From NCBI GenBank assembly GCA_005116965.1, contig SWDG01000027.1:590470-631172 (forward strand): DNA of 40,703 nt, read 5' to 3'. This DNA comes from Nitrospira sp. (lineage in GTDB: Bacteria > Nitrospirota > Nitrospiria > Nitrospirales > Nitrospiraceae). The notes beneath the pieces were generated by a model. It saw only the letters and a program-made list of their open reading frames with translations, had not been told where the DNA came from and did not search any database. Of this stretch, positions 33,722 through 40,703 are shown piece by piece (position 1 is the stretch's first letter; each line of letters begins with the position of its first letter). The position numbers were made by a program, and so were the translations under genes.

Positions 33722-34383
33722 CTCGGTAGTTTTCCTTCCCACTCACAGACATCGTAGATCGGGCAAACAAGACAGCGAGGCTTTCGCGCAAGGCACACAT
33801 ACCGACCATGAAGGAGCAACCGCTGAGATACATCCGTCCACTGGGTTTCCGGATACACCGCTTGCAGGTCGCGTTCGATTCGCTCGGGATTACTTGAATG
33901 GGTCAGGGCAAGTCGGTTGGCCACCCGTCGCACATGTGTATCGACCACAATACCCGGCTTCCCAAATACGGCTCCAAGGAGTACATTCGCTGTTTTTCGC
34001 CCGACACCAGGTATCGCTGTGAGTTCTTCCATTGTATCGGGAACTTGCCCCTTGAACTGCGCCGTAACGACCTGCGCACAACCAATCAAGTTTTTCGCCT
34101 TACTCTTATAAAAACCAGTTGGTCTAATCAACGCCTCCAGTTCCGTCGACGTTGCGTTCGCCATCACGTGAGGTGAGGGATACCGCTTAAAGAGAGCCGG
34201 CGTGACCTGATTCACTCGCTGATCCGTGCACTGCGCGGATAGAATGGTGGCAACCAACAGCTCCCACGGAGAACGATGAGTTAATTCCATCACAGCCACC
34301 GGCATGGCGTGATGGAGACTCATCGCAATCTGCGCTGGACGGTCGAGAGCAGACGGCGTCCTCGTGCGTTTGGTTTTCTTCAT
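33718..34383 (-). CDS. nth: endonuclease III (DNA glycosylase/AP lyase)
   Basis: Removes oxidised pyrimidines and nicks the abasic site in base excision repair. The helix-hairpin-helix is IPGVGRKTANVLL with catalytic Lys130, and the catalytic Asp148 lies in VVDTHVRRVANRL. The C-terminal iron-sulfur loop has Cys197-x6-Cys204-x2-Cys207-x5-Cys213, the exact [4Fe-4S] spacing. At 221 residues it has the family length, with a short basic N-terminus (MKKTKRTRT). It lies 21 bases after hflX and overlaps yicC by four bases. Confidence 0.96.
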   Translation of the reverse strand: MKKTKRTRTPSALDRPAQIAMSLHHAMPVAVMELTHRSPWELLVATILSAQCTDQRVNQVTPALFKRYPSPHVMANATSTELEALIRPTGFYKSKAKNLIGCAQVVTAQFKGQVPDTMEELTAIPGVGRKTANVLLGAVFGKPGIVVDTHVRRVANRLALTHSSNPERIERDLQAVYPETQWTDVSQRLLLHGRYVCLARKPRCLVCPIYDVCEWEGKLPR

Positions 34384-34404
34384 GGCGGCCCGATTGTGCA
34401 GAGG

Positions 34405-36099
34405 TTACCGACGAGATGCAAGCGCCAGCGCATCGTCCTGCAGCGGCAGGCCAGCAATCTGACGTTCACCGACTGGCAGAGATCTCACGTGTGCTTCCAG
34501 CTGAGCGAAGAGAGGACGAAGTGTCGTGGGCTGGAGCGCCGACAGACCAATGGCTCCATACCGTCGGCAGAGCAACTCCGCGCGCGCTGGGGACACCTGG
34601 TCACACTTATTCAGCACCACTAATCTCGGTATCGCGTTCAAATGCAAGTCCTCAAGAATGGCGACGACCGCGGTAATTTGAATGTCGATGTCTGCGGCGC
34701 TGCCATCGACAACATGCAGCAGGAGATCAGCCTCTCGTAGTTCTTCGAGCGTTGTCCGAAAGGCACCGACCAGTTCTTGCGGAAGATCCCGGATAAATCC
34801 TACCGTATCGGTGATGATGACTTCGCGATCCTCCGGGAACCGCAGGCGTCGACTCGTCGTGTCCAGAGTTTCGAACAACCGGTTTTGAGCTGACACCTGA
34901 CTGTTTGTTAGCACATTGAGCAATGTAGACTTACCGGCGTTCGTGTAGCCTACAAGGGAAACGACAGGGAGTCCGTGCCGATCTCGCCTGGACCGACGTT
35001 GGTCTTGCTGGCGCCCAAACTGTGTCAGCTCTCGTTCTAAATGCGTGATGCGGTCTCGCACACGGCGACGATCAGTCTCCAGCTTGGTTTCACCCGGCCC
35101 TCGAGTGCCGATCCCGCCACCCAAGCGAGACAGTTGAGTGCCCTTCCCGGATAATCGTGGAAGCAGATACCGCAACTGCGCGAGTTCCACCTGCACTTTG
35201 CCTTCACGGCTGTGGGCTCGTCGGGCAAAGATATCAAGGATCAGTTGTGTCCGGTCGATCACCTTGATATCAGTCATCTCTGAAATGGCTCGCAATTGAG
35301 CCGGTGACAATGTTTGATCAAAGATCACCATATCGGCGCCCCGATGGAGGGTCTGAATCAGGACATCCTTCATCTTGCCGCGGCCCAAGAGATAGCGCTG
35401 ATGCCCGTCCGGCGTTCTTTGTACGACACGGTCGACCACCGTGACGTCGGCAGAGGTTGCCAACTCCGCCAGTTCGGCTAAACGCTCTTCTTGCTCGGAC
35501 CGGCTGTTGACAGAGGCGCTGACAAGTATCGCCGATTCTTTACCGCTCTCAATCGCATAATGAGCTCGCGCCTGCTGAAGGTCTGCCTCAAGCTCTTCGA
35601 TGAACTGGTCGAACATCAGTGTAAGATTGTGAAACGGAACAGCCTTGAGCACTTTAAACAATTGCCCAGTTGAGTTGGGTGCCAGCAGATGAGCGAGATA
35701 CAGATTGCCTAGTTGAGCATCCTCCGTGACGGAGAGCAGGCCGATCAGATCAAGTCGCAAGAAGGCGAGGTCTGTCAGCACCTCTTGGCTGATAGGCTGA
35801 TCGTGCAATTGCGTTCGAATGAACCTCAAGCCACGGAGCGATCGCGCGCCCGTACGGAACAGGGTCAGCGTTGTGGAAGACAACGTCAATTCCGTTCCCA
35901 CAATCACGTCCTGAACTTGTCCACGCCTGGTCAACAGCACGCCAATCGGGCGGCGGAGTTCAATGGTCAATTGGGCCATTGCCTTTGCGAGCTCCGGGGT
36001 CATGATCTTGTCGGGTGAGACACGACGTCGGTAGAGTCGTTCAACCGACGCGACTTGGCCGGTGCGCAGTCCTGTGATCTGACCTCGGATATCAGGAAT
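34405..36099 (-). CDS. hflX: ribosome-associated GTPase HflX, probable AUU start
   Basis: HflX splits stalled or heat-damaged ribosomes. The central glycine-rich region (GRGKMKDV; LSRLGGGIGTRGPGETKLETDRR) precedes the G domain with GYTNAGKST (G1), DTVGFIRDLP (G3) and NKCD (G4). The frame has an ATG at 36003, but the 32 codons upstream encode DIRGQITGLRTGQVASVERLYRRRVSPDKI, which matches the N-terminus of long-type HflX (GLK..Q...LERLYRRR.PP). No ATG, GTG or TTG exists in that stretch. The ATT at 36099 is preceded at seven bases by AAGGAG and lies 11 bases after the tsaD stop, so AUU is the best start; 564 residues result. Confidence 0.85.
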   Translation of the reverse strand: MPDIRGQITGLRTGQVASVERLYRRRVSPDKIMTPELAKAMAQLTIELRRPIGVLLTRRGQVQDVIVGTELTLSSTTLTLFRTGARSLRGLRFIRTQLHDQPISQEVLTDLAFLRLDLIGLLSVTEDAQLGNLYLAHLLAPNSTGQLFKVLKAVPFHNLTLMFDQFIEELEADLQQARAHYAIESGKESAILVSASVNSRSEQEERLAELAELATSADVTVVDRVVQRTPDGHQRYLLGRGKMKDVLIQTLHRGADMVIFDQTLSPAQLRAISEMTDIKVIDRTQLILDIFARRAHSREGKVQVELAQLRYLLPRLSGKGTQLSRLGGGIGTRGPGETKLETDRRRVRDRITHLERELTQFGRQQDQRRSRRDRHGLPVVSLVGYTNAGKSTLLNVLTNSQVSAQNRLFETLDTTSRRLRFPEDREVIITDTVGFIRDLPQELVGAFRTTLEELREADLLLHVVDGSAADIDIQITAVVAILEDLHLNAIPRLVVLNKCDQVSPARAELLCRRYGAIGLSALQPTTLRPLFAQLEAHVRSLPVGERQIAGLPLQDDALALASRR

Positions 36100-36106
36100 G
36101 GGCGTT

Positions 36107-36112
36107 CTCCTT
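36107..36112 (-). promoter_or_regulatory. Shine-Dalgarno sequence deciding the hflX start
   Basis: AAGGAG on the minus strand overlaps the tsaD stop codon and lies seven bases before the ATT at 36099. The ATG at 36003 has no comparable site. Confidence 0.65.
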
Positions 36113-37214
36113 ATCCCTTAGAGAAACCGATATGCGATCGGTTTTCGTCATGAATCGTCTCGAATCCCTCAGCTGGGCTGATATCAAGATCTGCCTGCGG
36201 TCGTTCTCCATTCATCAGCAACTGGCGCCCCGCCGAAGCAATCATGGCAGCGTTGTCGGTACAATACTCGATAGCCGGCAACGATAGGCGAATGCCTTCA
36301 CGTGCCGCACGCTCGCTCAGTAAGACCCTTAACCGTGAATTAGCTGAGACCCCTCCTACAACTGCAAGCGCGGTCAGGTGTGACTGCCTGAGGGCTACAA
36401 AGGCCTTCGTGGCCAAGACCTGCACAATAGCCTCTTGGTAACTGGCCGCTAGGTCGGCAATCTGATCAGGTCGCAGAGAACCATCCATTTCTCGTAGCTT
36501 ATACAACAACGCCGTCTTCAGACCACTGAAACTGAACTCAAGACTGTTCTTTGCCCGGTGGAATCTAGGAAATCGAATGGCCTGTGGATCTCCGGAACGT
36601 GCGATTCGATCAACAGCCGGTCCACCTGGATACCCCAAGCCAAGCATCTGGGCCCCCTTGTCGAACGCTTCACCGGCGGCATCGTCGCGAGTGCGTCCCA
36701 GAAGGGTACACCGACCCCCGACTTCATGGCGATAGAGATGAGTGTGGCCGCCCGATACAACCAGCACAATGCAGGACAACGGATATGTCGGATCGGCAAG
36801 CCATGCGGAGGCGATGTGGCCCTGCAGATGATTGACCCCGACGATCGGAATCCCCAAGCCGTAACTCAAGGCCTTAGCGTAATTCACTCCCACCAAAAGC
36901 GCCCCAGCCAATCCAGGTCCCTGGGTGACGGCCACGGCACCGAGAGCATGTTTTGAGACTTGGGCGGTCGCCAAGGCTTCTTCGACAACCAAATTGATCA
37001 TCCCAAGGTGGGCCCGTGCGGCTAATTCTGGAACGACGCCACCAAACTTTTCACGGACGGTCACTTGTGAAGATACGACGTTAGAAAGCACCTCTCCTGT
37101 ACAACTGAGTACGGCAGCAGCTGTTTCATCGCATGAAGACTCGATTCCAAGAACCGGGCACGGACGCCATTGAGTCCCAGGTTGAAATTCAGACTGATTG
37201 GGGTAGGAAGACAT
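36111..37214 (-). CDS. tsaD: tRNA N6-adenosine threonylcarbamoyltransferase TsaD
   Basis: Transfers threonylcarbamoyl to A37 of ANN-decoding tRNAs with TsaB and TsaE. It shows VLGIESSCDETAAAV, GGVVPELAARAHLG, the metal-binding HLQGH with VSGGHTH, DDAAGEAFDKGAQMLGLGYPGGPAVD, FSFSGLKTA, VVGGVSANSRLR and the YCTDNAAMIA end. The ATG at 37214 (367 aa) is used; it adds about 20 residues before the family start. The upstream TTG at 37250 lies in the T-run of the clpC terminator and is unlikely. First gene of the long operon ending with the TPR gene. Confidence 0.95.
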   Translation of the reverse strand: MSSYPNQSEFQPGTQWRPCPVLGIESSCDETAAAVLSCTGEVLSNVVSSQVTVREKFGGVVPELAARAHLGMINLVVEEALATAQVSKHALGAVAVTQGPGLAGALLVGVNYAKALSYGLGIPIVGVNHLQGHIASAWLADPTYPLSCIVLVVSGGHTHLYRHEVGGRCTLLGRTRDDAAGEAFDKGAQMLGLGYPGGPAVDRIARSGDPQAIRFPRFHRAKNSLEFSFSGLKTALLYKLREMDGSLRPDQIADLAASYQEAIVQVLATKAFVALRQSHLTALAVVGGVSANSRLRVLLSERAAREGIRLSLPAIEYCTDNAAMIASAGRQLLMNGERPQADLDISPAEGFETIHDENRSHIGFSKG

Positions 37215-37244
37215 CTCGTTACGAATGGGCCAGATGGCATTGAA

Positions 37245-37283
37245 TAACAAAACGGCCCCTGCAGCGATCCGCCACAGAGGCCG
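37245..37283 (-). terminator. Rho-independent terminator of clpC
   Basis: On the minus strand CGGCCTCTG pairs with CAGGGGCCG (nine pairs, one T-G) and is followed by TTTTGTTA, 40 bases after the clpC stop. It separates clpC from tsaD. Confidence 0.75.
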
Positions 37284-37322
37284 CTCACGATTGCCTGGGG
37301 ACCTGAATGATCACAAAGGGCA

Positions 37323-39749
37323 CTAGACTCCGGCCATTGCCTCCTGCTCGATGAAAGTCGGGGCTCCGTCCCTCAGAACCACTTTCACCTTGCGGCTTTC
37401 TTTGAAGCGTCCTCTGATGAGCTCATCGGAGAGCGGGTCACCGATGGCACGTTGGATCGCCCGACGCATTGGCCTCGCTCCGTACAACGGCTCATAACCC
37501 TCTTTGATAAGCCATTGTTTGACTTCATCGTCGACATCAATCTCAATCCCTTTATCCAATAGGCGGAGGTTCAACTCACGGAGTAGGATATCCAAGATAC
37601 TATAGAGCTGCTCTTTTTCCAGCTGATGGAAGATCACGATTTCGTCGATCCGGTTCAGGAACTCTGGACTGAACGACTTCCGAAGCTCTCCGAGTACTTC
37701 CTCCTTCTTCCGACGCGCGGCTTCGCCCTCTGTGCTCTGGAAACCAAGAGAAACACCCTTCTGAATCATTTTTGTCCCGATGTTGGACGTCATAATAACG
37801 ACCGTATTTTTGAAATCAATCTTTCGTCCAAGACTATCGGTCAGCACGCCGTCGTCTAGTACTTGAAGGAGAACATTGAACACATCCGGATGCGCCTTCT
37901 CAATTTCATCGAACAATACGACGGAATAAGGCCGACGGCGGACCTTCTCGGTCAGCTGCCCCCCTTCTTCGTACCCCACATAGCCGGGAGGCGCGCCGAA
38001 GAGCCGCGAGCTTGTAAATTTTTCCTGGTATTCAGACATGTCGACACGAATCAACGCGTCTTCGCTGTTGAACAGAAACTCCGCCAATGTTCTGGCCAGT
38101 TCCGTTTTTCCGACACCTGTGGGACCAAGGAAGATGAACGAGCCAATCGGCTTCTTGGCTTCCTTCAAACCGGCACGAGAACGGCGGATGGCACGAGCAA
38201 CCGCGGAGATCGCCTCATTTTGACCGATGACTCGTTTATGGAGAAACTCTTCCATGCGCAAGAGCTTGTTGGACTCTTCTTCTTCCAACTTAAAGAGCGG
38301 GATGCCGGTCATTTTTGAGACAACATAGGCGACATCCTCTTTACCGATCACAGGCTTGTTCTTTTCCTGATTCTTCTTCCATTCTCGCTTCGATTCGTCG
38401 AGCAGCTTGCGCAGCCGCTCTTCTTCCTCACGATGCCGTACGGCCTCTTCGAAATTCTGCATGGAGATCGAGAGCTCCTTTTCTCGCGACACCTTCTTCA
38501 GCTCTTGCTCCATCGCTTTCAATTCAGAAGGAAGGGCGTAGGTCTGGAGTTTGGCACGCGAGCCTGTTTCGTCGATCAAATCGATCGCCTTGTCCGGAAG
38601 GAACCGATCGGTGATGTACCGATCCGCCAACTTCACGGCCTCAACAATGGCGTCTTCCGTGATTTCCACTCCATGATGCTCTTCGTATCGATCCCGAAGC
38701 CCTTGGATAATGCGGACCGTTTCGTCGAGATTGGGCGGCTGAACGTGGATGGGTTGGAATCGCCGTTTCAAGGCACCGTCTTTTTCAATATGCTTTCGGT
38801 ACTCGTCCAAGGTCGTAGCCCCAATGCATTGGATCTCGCCGCGCGATAAGGCCGGCTTCAACATATTGGAAGCATCAATGGACCCTTCCGCAGCCCCAGC
38901 CCCAACGAGGGTGTGAAGTTCATCGATGAAGATAATGATATTGCCCGCTTGGACAATCTCCTTCATAACCACCTTGAGGCGTTCTTCAAACTGTCCACGA
39001 TATTTGGTGCCTGCCACGAGCGACCCTAGGTCCAAGGCGATGACCCGACGAGAGAGCAGGTTGTCAGGAACTTCGGATTGAATGATGCGCTGAGCTAGTC
39101 CCTCGACAATCGCCGTCTTTCCCACACCAGACTCGCCGATAAGGACGGGATTGTTTTTGCTTCTCCGACTGAGAATTTGCAACACACGTTCGATTTCATC
39201 AGCTCGACCAATCACCGGGTCCAATTGACCTTCTTGAGCCATCTGCGTCAGATCACGGCCAAACTCATCCAACGCCGGGGTATTGCTCTTTCGATCACGT
39301 TCACGTGGAGCAGATTTCCGCAAAAATGTGACGGTCAGCTGACGCGCCGTCAGAAGATTCGCGCCCAAACTCCGAAGAATTTTTCCACCAATTCCCTCTT
39401 CTTCCCGCAACAGTCCAAGAAGTAGGTGTTCACTACCGATGTGGTTGTGGCCCAACAGGCGAGCCTCTTCAACACCATATTCAATGACCTTCTTCACGCG
39501 TGGGCTAAATGGGATTTCCCCAAACGTCATCGTCGCTCCGCCACCGGGCAGATTTCGCTCGATTTCCAACCTGATCTGCTCAGTAGAAAGCCCCATCTTT
39601 TTCAGAATCATAAGGGCAATGCCATCAGACTCACGGAGGATGGCCAGGACGAGATGTTCAGTCCCTAGATAGTCGTTTTGGTGCCGCTCGGCCTCCTCGC
39701 GCGCGAGGATGATGATCTTTCGACCTTTGTCCGTGAATCGTTCGAACAT
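37323..39749 (-). CDS. clpC: ATP-dependent Clp protease ATP-binding subunit ClpC
   Basis: An 808-residue Hsp100 unfoldase that feeds proteins to ClpP. Domains in order: double Clp_N (1-145; [21 protein letters not shown] and [14 protein letters not shown]), AAA-1 with Walker A GESGVGKT (205-212) and IIFIDELHT, a middle domain with UVR motif ([21 protein letters not shown]), AAA-2 with Walker A GPTGVGKT and [11 protein letters not shown], and ClpB_D2-small at the end. The UVR motif and M-domain length mark ClpC rather than ClpA or ClpB. No mcsA/mcsB/ctsR is nearby. AAGGAGG precedes the ATG; promoter and terminator suggest a single-gene transcript. Confidence 0.97.
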   Translation of the reverse strand: MFERFTDKGRKIIILAREEAERHQNDYLGTEHLVLAILRESDGIALMILKKMGLSTEQIRLEIERNLPGGGATMTFGEIPFSPRVKKVIEYGVEEARLLGHNHIGSEHLLLGLLREEEGIGGKILRSLGANLLTARQLTVTFLRKSAPRERDRKSNTPALDEFGRDLTQMAQEGQLDPVIGRADEIERVLQILSRRSKNNPVLIGESGVGKTAIVEGLAQRIIQSEVPDNLLSRRVIALDLGSLVAGTKYRGQFEERLKVVMKEIVQAGNIIIFIDELHTLVGAGAAEGSIDASNMLKPALSRGEIQCIGATTLDEYRKHIEKDGALKRRFQPIHVQPPNLDETVRIIQGLRDRYEEHHGVEITEDAIVEAVKLADRYITDRFLPDKAIDLIDETGSRAKLQTYALPSELKAMEQELKKVSREKELSISMQNFEEAVRHREEEERLRKLLDESKREWKKNQEKNKPVIGKEDVAYVVSKMTGIPLFKLEEEESNKLLRMEEFLHKRVIGQNEAISAVARAIRRSRAGLKEAKKPIGSFIFLGPTGVGKTELARTLAEFLFNSEDALIRVDMSEYQEKFTSSRLFGAPPGYVGYEEGGQLTEKVRRRPYSVVLFDEIEKAHPDVFNVLLQVLDDGVLTDSLGRKIDFKNTVVIMTSNIGTKMIQKGVSLGFQSTEGEAARRKKEEVLGELRKSFSPEFLNRIDEIVIFHQLEKEQLYSILDILLRELNLRLLDKGIEIDVDDEVKQWLIKEGYEPLYGARPMRRAIQRAIGDPLSDELIRGRFKESRKVKVVLRDGAPTFIEQEAMAGV

Positions 39750-39818
39750 CCTGCCTCCTTCTCAGAGAGTGAAACTCCTGGCCGCGTTCGAGCAAACCCC
39801 TTGAAAAACCTTGTTGTG

Positions 39819-39847
39819 ATTCTAACCACAGTATGATTGAGAGTCAA
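39819..39847 (-). promoter_or_regulatory. promoter of clpC
   Basis: Minus strand TTGACT (39842-39847), exactly 17 bases, TAGAAT (39819-39824). The leader would be about 63 bases. No CIRCE-type or CtsR-type repeat is seen beside it. Confidence 0.7.
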
Positions 39848-39948
39848 GATTGAGCGGAGAACAAGACAGCGAGTTGAAGACCACCTTACCCCCATCCCTT
39901 CTCTTGTTCTGCTCTGTCAACAGGACCAGAACCTCAATGGACTTTCCG

Positions 39949-39978
39949 TTGACATGAAAATCAGCATCCCGATACAAT
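39949..39978 (+). promoter_or_regulatory. promoter of nadK
   Basis: Perfect TTGACA (39949-39954), an 18-base spacer and TACAAT (39973-39978), 37 bases upstream of the ATG at 40016. Confidence 0.7.
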
Positions 39979-40015
39979 CCCACTCCTCGTTCGCCCAACC
40001 ATATGCCTGGTATCC

Positions 40016-40703
40016 ATGAAAAGTAAAAGCATTGGGATCTTGACCAAGCCCAAGTTCCCCGAAGTAAGGGACACGCTGCTCGGCGTGGCTAGCTGGCTCC
40101 GTGCCCGTAGCATTGATGTCTTGTTCGATACTACATCCGCAGCACTCTTGAACGAGGTCGGAGGAATTCCCAAGACTCAACTGGCTCAGAAAGCCGATGT
40201 TCTCTTGGTGCTCGGAGGGGACGGCACCATTCTCAATGCCGCACGGCTCGCAGCAGAACGAAGCATTCCCATCTTGGGTGTCAATATGGGGGGCCTTGGC
40301 TTCTTGACGGAAGTCCGCTTGGACGACCTTTACCCTTCCCTCGAACGGGTATTTGCCAACGATTTTACTCTTGATGAACGACTGATGCTGGCCACACACG
40401 TCCATCGGCATGGGGAGACCGTTGCGAGAGGCATCGTACTCAACGATGTCGTCATCAGCAAAGGGACCCTGGCGCGCATGATTGAACTCCACATCGCCAT
40501 TAATGGCCAGTTCGTGACGAATCTGCGAGGGGACGGCCTGATCATTGGAACACCGACAGGTTCTACCGCCTACTCGCTCTCTGCCGGAGGGCCGATCATG
40601 AATCCAGCCCTGCAGGCGCTCATCCTGACGCCAATCTGCCCACACACACTGACACATCGCCCATTAATCGTACCGGGCAATGTCGTCATTGAAGTGACGC
40701 TGA
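40016..40703 (+). CDS. nadK: NAD kinase (partial, runs off the end)
   Basis: Makes NADP from NAD and ATP or polyphosphate. The first 229 codons are present. ATG 40016 opens MKSKSIGILTKPKFPE; GGDGT at 67-71 (LVLGGDGTIL) is the family phosphate motif with the catalytic Asp, LGVNMGGLGFLTE follows, then LNDVVISKG and the nucleotide-binding TPTGSTAYSLSAGGPIM. All diagnostic motifs are present; only the C-terminal third is missing. It is divergent from clpC across a 266-base region holding promoters for both. No clear ribosome site precedes the ATG. Confidence 0.95.
   Translation, partial: MKSKSIGILTKPKFPEVRDTLLGVASWLRARSIDVLFDTTSAALLNEVGGIPKTQLAQKADVLLVLGGDGTILNAARLAAERSIPILGVNMGGLGFLTEVRLDDLYPSLERVFANDFTLDERLMLATHVHRHGETVARGIVLNDVVISKGTLARMIELHIAINGQFVTNLRGDGLIIGTPTGSTAYSLSAGGPIMNPALQALILTPICPHTLTHRPLIVPGNVVIEVTL

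Noticed and set aside
39917-40657. 246-codon minus-strand open frame at the right edge
   Set aside because: It lies opposite nadK, which has all family motifs in the plus frame.

Overview
The window looks like a chromosomal segment of a Nitrospira-type bacterium (phylum Nitrospirota). This is inferred from the character of the proteins (HemQ/chlorite-dismutase-like end, DUF3703, FmdB, MraZ and HD-GYP genes, lyase-like secreted proteins), a GC content that appears to be in the mid-fifties, and the housekeeping gene order. No database search was possible. Genes lie on both strands, with long minus-strand operons on the right half.

Positions 1-13.8 kb are mostly core or lineage-conserved genes. 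They include the 3' end of a HemQ-like gene with a clean terminator, unknown proteins, a secreted OB-fold protein, an outer-membrane-type protein, an SDR oxidoreductase, tRNA-Met(CAT) and a DUF3703 gene. A large FtsX-type ABC permease follows, with an orphan LuxR-type regulator. Next come pyrD, translationally coupled to a LolD-like ABC ATPase, then comF, fmdB, a small HTH gene, mraZ (away from any division cluster), a RusA-like gene and an HD-GYP protein.

Positions 13.9-26.4 kb hold a MacAB-type efflux system that is physically split. The permease and ATPase (13860-15806) are separated from the adaptor macA-like gene (25176-26393), on the same strand, by about 9.4 kb of accessory DNA. That DNA contains an IS200/IS605 element with its hairpins, a decayed IS3 orfB, an IS630 transposase whose 3' end runs into an IS1595 remnant, a decayed IS256 transposase, one apparently intact IS3 element with an A7 slippery site, and ISL3 and IS3 fragments. 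Two secreted, probably jelly-roll-fold proteins sit between the IS pieces and share a short Pro-rich/NLRV C-terminal tail.

Positions 26.6-40.7 kb are two housekeeping operons on the minus strand. The first, aroQ-efp-accB-accC, has its own promoter and covers shikimate synthesis, translation elongation and fatty-acid synthesis initiation. The second is tsaD-hflX-nth-yicC-gmk-rpoZ-coaBC-TPR, tightly packed with ATGA-type overlaps and covering tRNA modification, ribosome rescue, DNA repair, RNA turnover, GMP kinase, the RNA polymerase omega subunit and CoA synthesis. Upstream, clpC has its own promoter and terminator and is divergent from nadK, which runs off the end. The most notable coding observation is that hflX seems to start at an AUU codon 11 bases after tsaD, with a strong Shine-Dalgarno sequence overlapping the tsaD stop.
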